A program made the position numbers and the translations under genes. A stretch of 64,000 bases of DNA. Origin: Alteromonas sp047556435. Lineage in GTDB: Bacteria > Pseudomonadota > Gammaproteobacteria > Enterobacterales > Alteromonadaceae. The notes under the pieces are model-generated. The model made no database searches. It was not told the origin of the DNA and saw nothing but the letters and a program-made list of their open reading frames with translations. The stretch covers positions 124,001 to 188,000 of the forward strand of contig NZ_CP180210.1 in NCBI RefSeq assembly GCF_047556435.1. Reading direction: 5' to 3'. Numbering within the stretch: the first letter of the stretch is position 1; the number at the start of each line of letters is the position of its first letter. Below are positions 36,169-44,467 of the stretch, piece after piece.

Positions 36169-37521
36169 TTATCGTCGCTTTCCCTCAAGCACGTTGCCGT
36201 TTATTACAATTCGCATCGTATCTTCCTTAAAGGAAATCTGGAATTCTTCGGTGTAGGTCAACCCAAGCACGCCAGTATCTTTTTCTGACAGCAGTTCATC
36301 ATTAAGGAATAACTTACCTTCAAACGACTGCAACGTGATAACCGGATCTTCCATGCCCAGATGCACGCGAACAGCCTCGGCATCAAAATAGTATTGCCCT
36401 GTCTGCTTGGCATAATCCTTCGGATGAGCCAGAGTTTTATTGTTTGGAGGCGTTACGGACTGACCCACAGAGAGCATGTAAAGATCGCCCAGCATCTTCA
36501 GCACAGGGGTATTTCCCCAGTTAGATGTAATGGCGATAAAACGGTCAGTGTCGGCAGACTGTATCATGACGCTTTTGGTGCCATAACCGCTGCCAGCGGC
36601 AAAATACAGGGTGTCATCACCGGCCTGTTTGATACTCCAGGCATACCCTTCATAGTCATTGCTTCCGGACTGAATATGTGGCTTGAAAAGTAAAGCCGTA
36701 AAGGCTTCAGAAAGCAGCTTATTATTCTTCAGTGCGCTGACATAGCGATGCAAATCAGACGGCGTTGAGTAAAGCGCCCCACCGGCGTTGTCTCCCCAAT
36801 GCTTACTACGCTGTGCTGACTCAATACCATGGCGGGTAAAACGGTAGGGCTCCGCCTGATTCATCACAATGTTCCGCGATTGATACACACCTGTATTTTT
36901 GAGTCCTAAAGGGGTGATGATCTGAGATGTGATGACATTGGCATAGCTGTCTTTCGTTACGTTCTCAATAATCGCGCCAAGTAACGTAATGCCCGCATTT
37001 GAATATTCGTATTGCTCACCGGGGCTGAAAAGCAATGGCAAGGTATTGATGTAATTTGTGATTTGCTGCTCGAAGGTGAGGGCTTCATGCGCCTGCACGC
37101 CAGACTCTCTGGGTAAGCCGGACGTATGAGTCAACAAATGGTGTACGGTAATCTTGTCTTTCCAGCTTGCGGTCAGCGAGGGGAGGTAACGACCGACAGC
37201 GGCTTGAATATCAATAGCCCCCTCTTCAACCAGTATCAACACGGCGGTGGCGGTAAACGTTTTAGATATGGAATTGACAGAAATTCGGGTTTCCACCGTG
37301 TTAGGAATTCGGAAGCTGCGATTGGCAAGGCCGTAGCATTTTTCAAAGTCAGCACCATTGCCCTCAACCACTTTCACTGTGCCGCTGAAACCGTAAATGT
37401 CATGGTAAGCCTGAACAAGCGTACTGTAAGTTGAAACCGCGTTATTTTCTGCCGCGCTACTGTTAACGCAAATGCCGCTCACCAGCAGCAAGTAAAGCGC
37501 GATTATCGGGAAATATCTCAT
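36169..37521 (-). CDS. Exported serine hydrolase, beta-lactamase class C / penicillin-binding-like
   Basis: The 450-residue protein has a signal peptide (about 1-24, ending SSAAEN). The active-site SxxK is in VNSISKTFTATAVL near 84, and the YxN motif is YEYSNAG near 168. The late region AAGSGYGTKSVMIQ near 310 takes the place of the third box. The family includes esterases, D-Ala-D-Ala peptidases and beta-lactamases; the substrate is not decided. A C-terminal beta domain (about 370-450) follows. It is monocistronic. Confidence 0.85.
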   Translation of the reverse strand: MRYFPIIALYLLLVSGICVNSSAAENNAVSTYSTLVQAYHDIYGFSGTVKVVEGNGADFEKCYGLANRSFRIPNTVETRISVNSISKTFTATAVLILVEEGAIDIQAAVGRYLPSLTASWKDKITVHHLLTHTSGLPRESGVQAHEALTFEQQITNYINTLPLLFSPGEQYEYSNAGITLLGAIIENVTKDSYANVITSQIITPLGLKNTGVYQSRNIVMNQAEPYRFTRHGIESAQRSKHWGDNAGGALYSTPSDLHRYVSALKNNKLLSEAFTALLFKPHIQSGSNDYEGYAWSIKQAGDDTLYFAAGSGYGTKSVMIQSADTDRFIAITSNWGNTPVLKMLGDLYMLSVGQSVTPPNNKTLAHPKDYAKQTGQYYFDAEAVRVHLGMEDPVITLQSFEGKLFLNDELLSEKDTGVLGLTYTEEFQISFKEDTMRIVINGNVLEGKRR

Positions 37522-37703
37522 ACTGTTTTCCTGTTCATTAATGATGGTGGAAATAATTTATCTTTAAGTAAAGATAAATGTTGCTGGGCGTAAAAGAAAC
37601 AGGGAGTTTGCAAAAAAATGTTTCAAGGATTAGCGGTTTGGGGCAAGCATCACAAAGGACGGGTAAAGAAGGCGGCGGTACATAAACTACGAGAGCATAA
37701 CAG

Positions 37704-37731
37704 CGCCGTAAGAGAGGGCTCTCCTACGGCG
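37704..37731. terminator. Hairpin downstream of the carboxylesterase gene
   Basis: CGCCGTA and TACGGCG pair across a loop that itself contains AGAG/CTCT, just after the carboxylesterase stop. The T run is weak, so termination efficiency is uncertain. Confidence 0.45.
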
Positions 37732-37741
37732 AAAGAGGTTA

Positions 37742-38413
37742 TCAGGCCAGCGTGCGCTGGATAAATGCACTGATATCCTCGAGCTCTTTCATACAGACAT
37801 TGTGCTGCATCGTGTAGGTTGTCCAGGTGACATTAAAGCCATTTTCCTTGAGCACCTTATACGCGGCATTGCCTAAAAACATCGGCACTACTTCGTCCTG
37901 CTCGCCGTGAGCCATCATAATCGGAGTCTCACGATTGGTGTCGACGGCTTCTGACGCGAGGCTTGCTGGTTCACACATGTAGGTAGAAAGCGCCATCACG
38001 CCCGCCAGTTTCTTCTGGTAGCGGGCCGCGAGATGCAGTGCAATAACCCCGCCCTGTGAAAAGCCGGCAAGAACAATGCGCTCAGCCGGAATGCCTTTGG
38101 CTATCTGAGACTCAATGAGTTGTTCGATCTGTGCAGCGGATGATAATACGCCTTCCAGGTCGGCCCGGCTGTTAAAATCCAGCGATTTAATGTCGTACCA
38201 GGCGCGCATACGCATGCCACCATTGATCGTTACCGGGCGTTCCGGTGCATGCGGGAACAAAAAGCGAATCGCAAGCTCGTCGGGTAGTTTCAATTCGGGC
38301 ACGATGGGTGCGAAACCGTGACCTGAGTCACCCAAACCGTGCATCCAGATGATGCAGGTTTTTGCTTCCTGTGATGGGTTAACTTCGACGCAGGGTAATA
38401 AACTCTCACTCAT
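37742..38413 (-). CDS. Carboxylesterase / acyl-protein thioesterase-like alpha/beta hydrolase
   Basis: The 223-residue cytosolic hydrolase belongs to the phospholipase/carboxylesterase family. Visible features are IIWMHGLGDSGHGF near 22 (oxyanion loop), nucleophile Ser in LAGFSQGGVIAL near 115, Asp in MMAHGEQDEVVPM near 170 and His in YTMQHNVCMKEL near 203. The family hydrolyses short-chain esters or acyl-thioesters; the substrate is unknown. It diverges from gmk. Confidence 0.9.
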   Translation of the reverse strand: MSESLLPCVEVNPSQEAKTCIIWMHGLGDSGHGFAPIVPELKLPDELAIRFLFPHAPERPVTINGGMRMRAWYDIKSLDFNSRADLEGVLSSAAQIEQLIESQIAKGIPAERIVLAGFSQGGVIALHLAARYQKKLAGVMALSTYMCEPASLASEAVDTNRETPIMMAHGEQDEVVPMFLGNAAYKVLKENGFNVTWTTYTMQHNVCMKELEDISAFIQRTLA

Positions 38414-38689
38414 TATTTTGTCCTATAATACGTGCGCTGTGCGTTACTACAATGGATACCGGTGTGTATGCTATCTGGTCTGCCACAAACATTTATCCGT
38501 ATCAGTCTGCGGCTACGCCAAAAATGACGTCACAGCCGTCGGGTACATTGATAGCGACGGGCACCGGTTATGGTTACCATGCTTTATCCGCAATGCTACG
38601 TTGTTGTTGTTTTTTTACGGGATAGCAAGGCGTTATGCTACCATTGTGCACTTAAATCACCACTTTATGATAAAAAATTAATAATTTTT

Positions 38690-39334
38690 ATGGCTTCATT
38701 ACTCGGTAACCTGTTTATTCTCGCTGCGCCATCGGGCGCCGGAAAATCAAGCTTAATCAAAGCATTGCTGGAAAAGCACGGTGACAATGCCACCTATCCC
38801 ATGCAGGTGTCGGTATCGCATACTACCCGCCAGCCTCGCCCAGGCGAAATAGATGGTGAACACTACCATTTTGTGAGTCGGGATCAGTTTGAAAGTCTGA
38901 TTGAGCAAGGGGTGTTTTTTGAGTGGGCGGAAGTGTTTGGAAATTACTATGGCACATCACGGGTAACTATTGAACAAACGCTGCATCGTGGTATTGATGT
39001 GTTTCTGGATATTGACTGGCAAGGCGCACGACAGGTAAAGAAACTGCTACCCGATGCCCGCGGAATTTTCATTCTGCCACCGTCGGTAGAAGTATTGCGG
39101 GAACGGCTCACCCGCCGCGGGCAGGATTCAGAAGATGTTATCGCGTCAAGAATGAAAGAGGCGGTATCGGAAATGTCGCACTATGCCGAGTTTGACTACT
39201 TGCTGATAAATGATGATTTTGCGACCGCATTGCATGAACTTGAAGCTATTGTCTGCGCTCAGAGACAGCAGGCGTCGAAGCAGCAAATTCGTCATGCGGC
39301 ATTGCTTGCTCAGCTGACCAACGCGGACGAGTGA
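38690..39334 (+). CDS. gmk: Guanylate kinase
   Basis: From the ATG at 38690 the product has 214 residues. P-loop APSGAGKSSL lies near 12-21, and the GMP-binding SVSHTTRQPRPGEIDGEHYHFV (split: SVSHTTRQPRPGE, IDGEHYHFV) near 41-62. DIDWQGARQVKKLLPDA near 98 and RLTRRGQDSEDVI near 131 complete the family pattern. It phosphorylates GMP to GDP. It heads the conserved gmk-rpoZ-spoT group. Longer starts upstream were rejected because the kinase fold begins right at this Met. Confidence 0.97.
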   Translation: MASLLGNLFILAAPSGAGKSSLIKALLEKHGDNATYPMQVSVSHTTRQPRPGEIDGEHYHFVSRDQFESLIEQGVFFEWAEVFGNYYGTSRVTIEQTLHRGIDVFLDIDWQGARQVKKLLPDARGIFILPPSVEVLRERLTRRGQDSEDVIASRMKEAVSEMSHYAEFDYLLINDDFATALHELEAIVCAQRQQASKQQIRHAALLAQLTNADE

Positions 39335-39451
39335 GGAGCTACGATCCGGCTGGCGCTAATTTGCACAAAACACTAGGATCGCGGCAACGCGTGGTATATA
39401 CTACGCGGCCGTTTTTTGAAATACTCGCTCAACCTATTTTCGGAGATAGTA

Positions 39452-39724
39452 ATGGCTCGCGTAACCGTAGAAGATGCCGTAGACAAGATTGGTAACCGCT
39501 TTGACCTGGTGCTGGTTGCAGCACGTCGTGCACGTCAAATCGCCACTGAAGGTAAAGATCCGCTGGTTGATGTTGCTAATGATAAGCCCACTGTTACTGC
39601 GCTTCGTGAAATCGAACAAGGTCTGGTAACTGCCAGCACGCTGGAACAGGAAGAAATGCGCGACCAGGAAAAGCAGGACAGCGCAGAATTCGCTTCTGTG
39701 GCAAACATCCTTTCTGAGCAGTAA
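39452..39724 (+). CDS. rpoZ: RNA polymerase omega subunit
   Basis: The 90-residue protein begins MARVTVEDAVDKIGNRFDLV, the signature of omega, and contains RRARQIATEGKDP and KPTVTALREIEQGL. It helps assemble RNA polymerase and takes part in ppGpp binding at one site, in keeping with the adjacent spoT gene. The chosen ATG follows CGGAG. A terminator lies about 35 bp downstream, so spoT may use an extra promoter. Confidence 0.97.
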   Translation: MARVTVEDAVDKIGNRFDLVLVAARRARQIATEGKDPLVDVANDKPTVTALREIEQGLVTASTLEQEEMRDQEKQDSAEFASVANILSEQ

Positions 39725-39758
39725 TTACACGCCTTTACGTGTAAGTCAGTTCTGACAG

Positions 39759-39795
39759 CGCCAGTGTACTTGTTTTCCAGGTACACTGGCGTTTT
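39759..39795 (+). terminator. Terminator between rpoZ and spoT
   Basis: An 11-bp perfect stem (CGCCAGTGTAC with GTACACTGGCG) with an 11-nt loop is followed by TTTT. It may uncouple spoT from gmk-rpoZ. Confidence 0.8.
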
Positions 39796-39875
39796 ACCAT
39801 TGGCTTTCCCTTTAATTCTACGTATTCTGTAAGTTCATTATTTTTAACGACGTTTAGTGGACATCATCACCTGCC

Positions 39876-41984
39876 GTGTATCTGTTTGAAGGGTTAAAAC
39901 AAAAAGTTGCTGATTATCTGCCTGAAGACCGGGTAAAGCTGGTTCAGGATGCGTTCGTGCTTGCGCATGAAGCGCATGACGGGCAAATGCGTTCCAGTGG
40001 CGATCCTTATATCACGCACCCTGTGGCGGTGGCGGGGATCCTTGCGGACATGCATCTGGATCATGAAACTCTGATGGCAGCCCTGCTTCACGATGTGATT
40101 GAAGATACCCATTATAGTCAGGAAGATTTGGCGGCGTCTTTCGGTGACACCGTGGCTGAGCTGGTCGAAGGTGTCAGTAAGCTGGATAAAATTGCCTTTA
40201 ACAGCAAGCAGGAAGCACAGGCAGAAAACTTCCGTAAAATGATGATGGCGATGGTGCAGGATATTCGCGTTATCCTGATCAAACTGGCAGACCGTACCCA
40301 CAATATGCGAACCCTCGGCGCTTTGCGTCCGGACAAACGTCGTCGTATTGCTTTAGAAACGCTGGAAATCTACGCGCCTATTGCGCATCGCCTGGGTATT
40401 CACGATATTAAAAACGAGCTGGAAGACTTAGGTTTTCAGGCTATGTATCCCATGCGTCATCGCGCCTTGAAGTCTGCAGTAAAGCAGGCGCGGGGCAACC
40501 GAAAAGAAATCATCGAAAACATTCGTGAAGAACTCGAAACACGGATTAAAGAATACAACATTAAGGCCAGCGTTCAGGGCCGCGAAAAGCACCTTTATTC
40601 CATCTACCGCAAGATGAAGAACAAAGAGCTGATGTTCAATGAAGTGATGGACATCTATGCCTTTCGCATCGTGGTAGATACCGTCGACAATTGCTATCGT
40701 TCACTGGGCGCGATGCACAGCTTGTACAAGCCAATTGAAACGCGTTTTAAAGACTATATTGCCATTCCCCGCACCAACGGTTATCAGTCGCTGCATACCT
40801 CTCTTATCGGTCCGCACGGTATTCCGGTGGAGGTGCAAATCCGTACGCAGGCGATGGATCAGATGGCGGACAAAGGGGTGGCTGCACACTGGCTTTATAA
40901 AGAGCCGGGCGACAGCGACACTACCGCGCAGTTGCGTGCTCGCAAATGGATGCAATCACTGCTGGAATTGCAGCAGTCAGCCAGTTCGTCCTTCGAATTT
41001 ATTGAATCTGTGAAAACCGATTTGTTTCCAGACGAAATCTACGTATTTACACCGGATGGCCGTATTATCGAGCTGCCTATGGGCGCGACTGCTGTTGACT
41101 TTGCCTATGCCGTTCACTCTGACATTGGTAACACCTGTGTGGGTGTTCGCGTAGAGCGTCGCAATTACAGCTTAAGTAAACCACTGGAAAACGGTCAGAC
41201 CATTGAAATTATCACGTCGCCGAAGGCTAAGCCGAATGCCAACTGGCTGAACTTTGTTGTAAGCGCCCGCGCGCGTACCCGCATTCGTCAGTACCTGCGC
41301 AAGCAGCATTCTGAAGAAGCAGTGAACATGGGTAACCGTCTGCTGCGCCACGCGCTGGGAACGGTGAAGCTTGACGATATTCCTCAGGAAGACATTGACC
41401 GGGTGGTGGCGGAAACCAAGCACACCGATTTTGACTCTCTGCTGGTGGATATTGGTCTGGGGAATGAATTAAGCGCGATTGTTGCCCGCCGTTTACTCGG
41501 TGAGAGTACAGACTTACCTGAGAAAAAAGGGCATGTGGCCATCCGGGGAACCGAGGGCTTGCTGGTGCATTACGCAAAATGCTGCCACCCCATTCCGGAC
41601 GATGAGATTGTCGCGGTATTGAGTCCGGGGCGCGGTATGACCATTCATCAGACCGGATGTACCAATATCAGAAAGTTATCACGCGAGGAGCCACAGCGTG
41701 TGCTGCCGATGAAATGGGATGATGAGCCGCAGGGTGAGTTTAAAGCCTCACTGCGCATTGAGTTGTATAATCATCACGGCACACTGGCGACGTTAACCAA
41801 TACAATTTCAGGCTGTGATTCCAATATTATCGGCCTGCAAACCGAAGAAAAAGAAAGTAATATTTACTTTATCGACATTGAACTGACAACACATAACCGG
41901 GTACATCTTGCCAATATCATGCGCAAGATACGAACGATGCCGGAAGTACAACGCGTATCCCGTCACAGTCAGTCCAGACACTAA
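39876..41984 (+). CDS. spoT: Bifunctional (p)ppGpp synthetase/hydrolase SpoT
   Basis: The 702-residue length equals E. coli SpoT. Domains in order are: HD hydrolase (about 20-200; HPVAVA, LLHDVIEDT), RelA/SpoT synthetase (about 230-350; GREKHLYSIYRKM, RTNGYQSLHTSLIGP), TGS (about 385-450; DEIYVFTPDGRIIELP) and a C-terminal ACT (about 625-700). The hydrolase motif is intact, so it should degrade and, more weakly, make the alarmone. The start is GTG (39876), with weak ribosome-binding sequence. The ridA gene follows 21 bp later. Confidence 0.97.
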   Translation: MYLFEGLKQKVADYLPEDRVKLVQDAFVLAHEAHDGQMRSSGDPYITHPVAVAGILADMHLDHETLMAALLHDVIEDTHYSQEDLAASFGDTVAELVEGVSKLDKIAFNSKQEAQAENFRKMMMAMVQDIRVILIKLADRTHNMRTLGALRPDKRRRIALETLEIYAPIAHRLGIHDIKNELEDLGFQAMYPMRHRALKSAVKQARGNRKEIIENIREELETRIKEYNIKASVQGREKHLYSIYRKMKNKELMFNEVMDIYAFRIVVDTVDNCYRSLGAMHSLYKPIETRFKDYIAIPRTNGYQSLHTSLIGPHGIPVEVQIRTQAMDQMADKGVAAHWLYKEPGDSDTTAQLRARKWMQSLLELQQSASSSFEFIESVKTDLFPDEIYVFTPDGRIIELPMGATAVDFAYAVHSDIGNTCVGVRVERRNYSLSKPLENGQTIEIITSPKAKPNANWLNFVVSARARTRIRQYLRKQHSEEAVNMGNRLLRHALGTVKLDDIPQEDIDRVVAETKHTDFDSLLVDIGLGNELSAIVARRLLGESTDLPEKKGHVAIRGTEGLLVHYAKCCHPIPDDEIVAVLSPGRGMTIHQTGCTNIRKLSREEPQRVLPMKWDDEPQGEFKASLRIELYNHHGTLATLTNTISGCDSNIIGLQTEEKESNIYFIDIELTTHNRVHLANIMRKIRTMPEVQRVSRHSQSRH

Positions 41985-42005
41985 TACAAAAACAGGATTT
42001 ATCTT

Positions 42006-42392
42006 ATGTCTAAATCAGTGATCCAGACCGATCGCGCACCTGAAGCTATTGGCACCTACAGCCAGGCAATTAAAGCTGGCACTACCGTATACCTTTCAGG
42101 GCAAATCCCCTTAGTTCCAGACACCATGGAAATGGTCTCGGAAGATTTCGCGGAGCAGGCCACGCAGGTTTTCAATAACGTGAAAGCCGTATGCGAAGCC
42201 GCTGGTGGCACTACCAACGATCTGGTGAAAGTGAATATTTACCTCACCGATCTGTCTCATTTTGCGACGGTGAATGAGATCATGAGCCAGTACTTCAACA
42301 AGCCTTACCCGGCACGAGCCGCCGTACAGGTATCTGCGTTACCAAAAGGCGCTCAAATCGAGATTGACGGGGTTATGGAGCTGCCGGAGTAA
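42006..42392 (+). CDS. ridA: RidA family enamine/imine deaminase
   Basis: The 128-residue protein shows APEAIGTYSQAIKAG at the N terminus, VYLSGQIPLVP near 30, KVNIYLTDLSHFATVNEIM near 75 and the substrate-anchoring Arg in YPARAAVQVSALPKGAQIEID near 105. RidA removes reactive 2-aminoacrylate-type intermediates in the cytosol. Location between spoT and trmH is common in several gammaproteobacteria. TrmH starts 4 bp after its stop. Confidence 0.96.
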   Translation: MSKSVIQTDRAPEAIGTYSQAIKAGTTVYLSGQIPLVPDTMEMVSEDFAEQATQVFNNVKAVCEAAGGTTNDLVKVNIYLTDLSHFATVNEIMSQYFNKPYPARAAVQVSALPKGAQIEIDGVMELPE

Positions 42393-42396
42393 GCAC

Positions 42397-43119
42397 ATGT
42401 CACCAGAGCGTTACCAGCGCATTCGTGATGTGCTGGCCAAGCGACAGACAGACCTTACGGTGTGTCTGGAAAACGTGCATAAGCCGCACAATGTGTCGGC
42501 CATTGTGCGTACTTGTGATGCCATTGGTATTCACCGCGTCCATACCGTGTGGGAAGAAAAATATAAACTGCGTGGCGGCACGGCGATGGGCAGTCAGCAA
42601 TGGGTGCGGGTGAATAACCATGACAATATAACGGATGCTATCGGTGCGCTGAAATCGCAAGGCATGCAGGTATTAGTGACTCATCTGTCAGACGACGCCG
42701 TCGACTTCCGGGATGTGGATTACAGCAAGCCTACCGCCGTGTTGTTCGGTCAGGAAAAATACGGTGTGACAGATGAAGCCATTGCCATGGCCGACCAGGA
42801 TATCGTGATCCCCATGGTGGGGATGGTGCAGTCACTGAATGTGTCCGTTGCAGCTGCGCTTGTGCTGTATGAAGCGCAGCGCCAGCGCCAGATTGCCGGT
42901 ATGTATGATATTCAGCATCTGGACGAAGAAGAGTGTCAGCGCATGCTCTTTGAAGGCGGTTATCCGCGCTTGCAAAAGATGTGTAAGCGTAAAAACATTC
43001 CCTATCCTCCCATTGATAAAACCGGTCATATCGCTGCAGACGAAACCTGGTGGCAACAAATGCAAATGTCACCAGCGGCAATTAAGGCCCTGAATGCGGA
43101 TGAAGCTGCGGACAATTAA
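42397..43119 (+). CDS. trmH: tRNA (guanosine(18)-2'-O)-methyltransferase
   Basis: The 240-residue SPOUT enzyme methylates the ribose of G18 in the tRNA D-loop. Motif 1 is VHKPHNVSAIVRTCDAIG near 30, motif 2 is AVLFGQEKYGVTD near 115 and motif 3 is IPMVGMVQSLNVSVAAALVLYE near 140. The N-terminal PERYQRIRDVLAKRQTDLTV is typical for TrmH. The start is the ATG 4 bp after the ridA stop. Confidence 0.95.
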   Translation: MSPERYQRIRDVLAKRQTDLTVCLENVHKPHNVSAIVRTCDAIGIHRVHTVWEEKYKLRGGTAMGSQQWVRVNNHDNITDAIGALKSQGMQVLVTHLSDDAVDFRDVDYSKPTAVLFGQEKYGVTDEAIAMADQDIVIPMVGMVQSLNVSVAAALVLYEAQRQRQIAGMYDIQHLDEEECQRMLFEGGYPRLQKMCKRKNIPYPPIDKTGHIAADETWWQQMQMSPAAIKALNADEAADN

Positions 43120-43132
43120 GCCCGCTTCTCTT

Positions 43133-43158
43133 CCTGCCTGCTTTTACTGACAGGCAGG
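43133..43158. terminator. Hairpin after trmH
   Basis: CCTGCCTG and CAGGCAGG form a perfect 8-bp stem with a 10-nt loop, 13 bp after the trmH stop. There is no T run, so it is only a probable terminator. It could serve both trmH and the convergent small gene. Confidence 0.45.
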
Positions 43159-43233
43159 TACGCCCCCTGCTAATTCCTTCGTACGTTGTGCGACAGCGTC
43201 GTACTATTAACCCGTCTGATCAGAAAAACAGCA

Positions 43234-43422
43234 TTATGCTTTTGGGTTTTCATTGCCGGGTTGCACGCACCTCAGCACACCCTGACAGTTCGGGCACTGA
43301 AAGCGCAGCCGGGCTGTGGTACAGACCTCACAAAACGTACAGTTATGCTGGCAGCTATAGCGCGCAACGTGCTGCCCAAAAGGATGGTTACACCATTCAC
43401 AGAGAGTTTTACATTCAGCCAT
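43234..43422 (-). CDS. DUF1272-like small cysteine-rich (zinc-ribbon) protein
   Basis: The 62-residue protein carries eight cysteines in the DUF1272 pattern: CEWCNHPF, SCQHNCTFCEVC and QCPNCQGVL. It probably binds one or two zinc ions. The function of the family is unknown. The ATG is preceded by AGGT. It lies antisense to the spoT-recG direction, between trmH and the peroxiredoxin gene. The motif match makes it far more credible than the overlapping plus-strand frames. Confidence 0.8.
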   Translation of the reverse strand: MAECKTLCEWCNHPFGQHVARYSCQHNCTFCEVCTTARLRFQCPNCQGVLRCVQPGNENPKA

Positions 43423-43577
43423 TCTGAGGTACCTGCATTAGCAAATCCGAGGTGTGGCTAATGATATGCCTGCAGTGAGCGTGTCGTCTGACAATCAGCA
43501 CTCACTTTCTGCCATACCTTTGAAAGAAAGCAAGCCTTAGTCAGGTCTGATTAGTACCACGCCAAAACGGAGCTACT

Positions 43578-44219
43578 ATGATGATAAAAAAGCTTGTCTG
43601 TACAGCCATTCTGGCTTGTATTGCAATGACTTCACTTGCGCATGAGCGCGGCACAATTGCTGACGCTGCGCAGAACGTTACACCCTTGCTTAACGGTATG
43701 TCCGCACCAAATACCACGTTGCGTACACCGTCAGGCGCGCCCGTTAGTCTCAAAGCCATTATGGTGAACAAACCCACGCTGGTGCTTTTTTATCGAGGCG
43801 GGTGGTGTCCGTACTGCAACCGGCAACTGGCTGAGTTGAAAAATATTGAAGAGCCACTGAGTGAGCTCGGCTATCAAATAGTGGCTATCTCGCCACAAAC
43901 TCCGCAGCAGCTGAAATCGCAGATGCTGGAAAGCGAATTTGCGGCGCAGCTTTACTCTGATTCCTCGCTGGACACGCTTAAAGGATTTGGCATTGCGTTT
44001 TACCTGGATGACAACACACAGCAACGCTATCAGGAACATGGTATTGCCCTGACACAGGATGGCAGCGGTAAGTCAGTCCTCCCGGCTCCGGCTCTCTTTT
44101 TCCTGGATCAAAAAGGGGTGATTGAGTTTTCCTATGTTAACCCGGATTATAAGGTAAGGCCGTCCGCGGAACTGGTGCTGGCTATCGCATCTTCATTAAG
44201 TAAGAATAATAAGTCTTAA
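43578..44219 (+). CDS. Exported peroxiredoxin-like (AhpC/TSA family) thiol protein
   Basis: The 213-residue protein has a signal peptide (about 1-21, ending SLAHE) and a thioredoxin-like fold. The active site GGWCPYCNRQLAEL near 75 is CxxC rather than the single peroxidatic T-x-x-C of classic peroxiredoxins. This fits the periplasmic peroxiredoxin-like group with thioredoxin activity. LVLFYRGGWCPYC, VAISPQTPQQL and SAELVLAI near the end follow the family pattern. It probably reduces peroxides or disulfides in the periplasm. It is a single gene. Confidence 0.85.
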   Translation: MMIKKLVCTAILACIAMTSLAHERGTIADAAQNVTPLLNGMSAPNTTLRTPSGAPVSLKAIMVNKPTLVLFYRGGWCPYCNRQLAELKNIEEPLSELGYQIVAISPQTPQQLKSQMLESEFAAQLYSDSSLDTLKGFGIAFYLDDNTQQRYQEHGIALTQDGSGKSVLPAPALFFLDQKGVIEFSYVNPDYKVRPSAELVLAIASSLSKNNKS

Positions 44220-44231
44220 ACAATCAACTGC

Positions 44232-44255
44232 CCCGCACCTGTTCTGTGGTGCGGG
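44232..44255 (+). terminator. Hairpin after the peroxiredoxin-like gene
   Basis: CCCGCACC and GGTGCGGG form a perfect 8-bp stem with an 8-nt loop about 12 bp after the stop. The T run is absent. Confidence 0.5.
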
Positions 44256-44467
44256 ATGCTCGCCATATCAGGATGAATCCATTACACTCGCTTTCAAACC
44301 AACGCAAACCGGTTTCTCTCTTTTGATGTCACAGCAGCAGGCAACATCGGTTGAACAGTGAATCTGTTTCCTCGTCTGCTCGGTACGGCGCGATTGCTGT
44401 CCTGTCGAACGGAGCATCGGTAACCGGCTTGTGTATGTGAGCTGTAATAAGGACACCTATCGTCACC

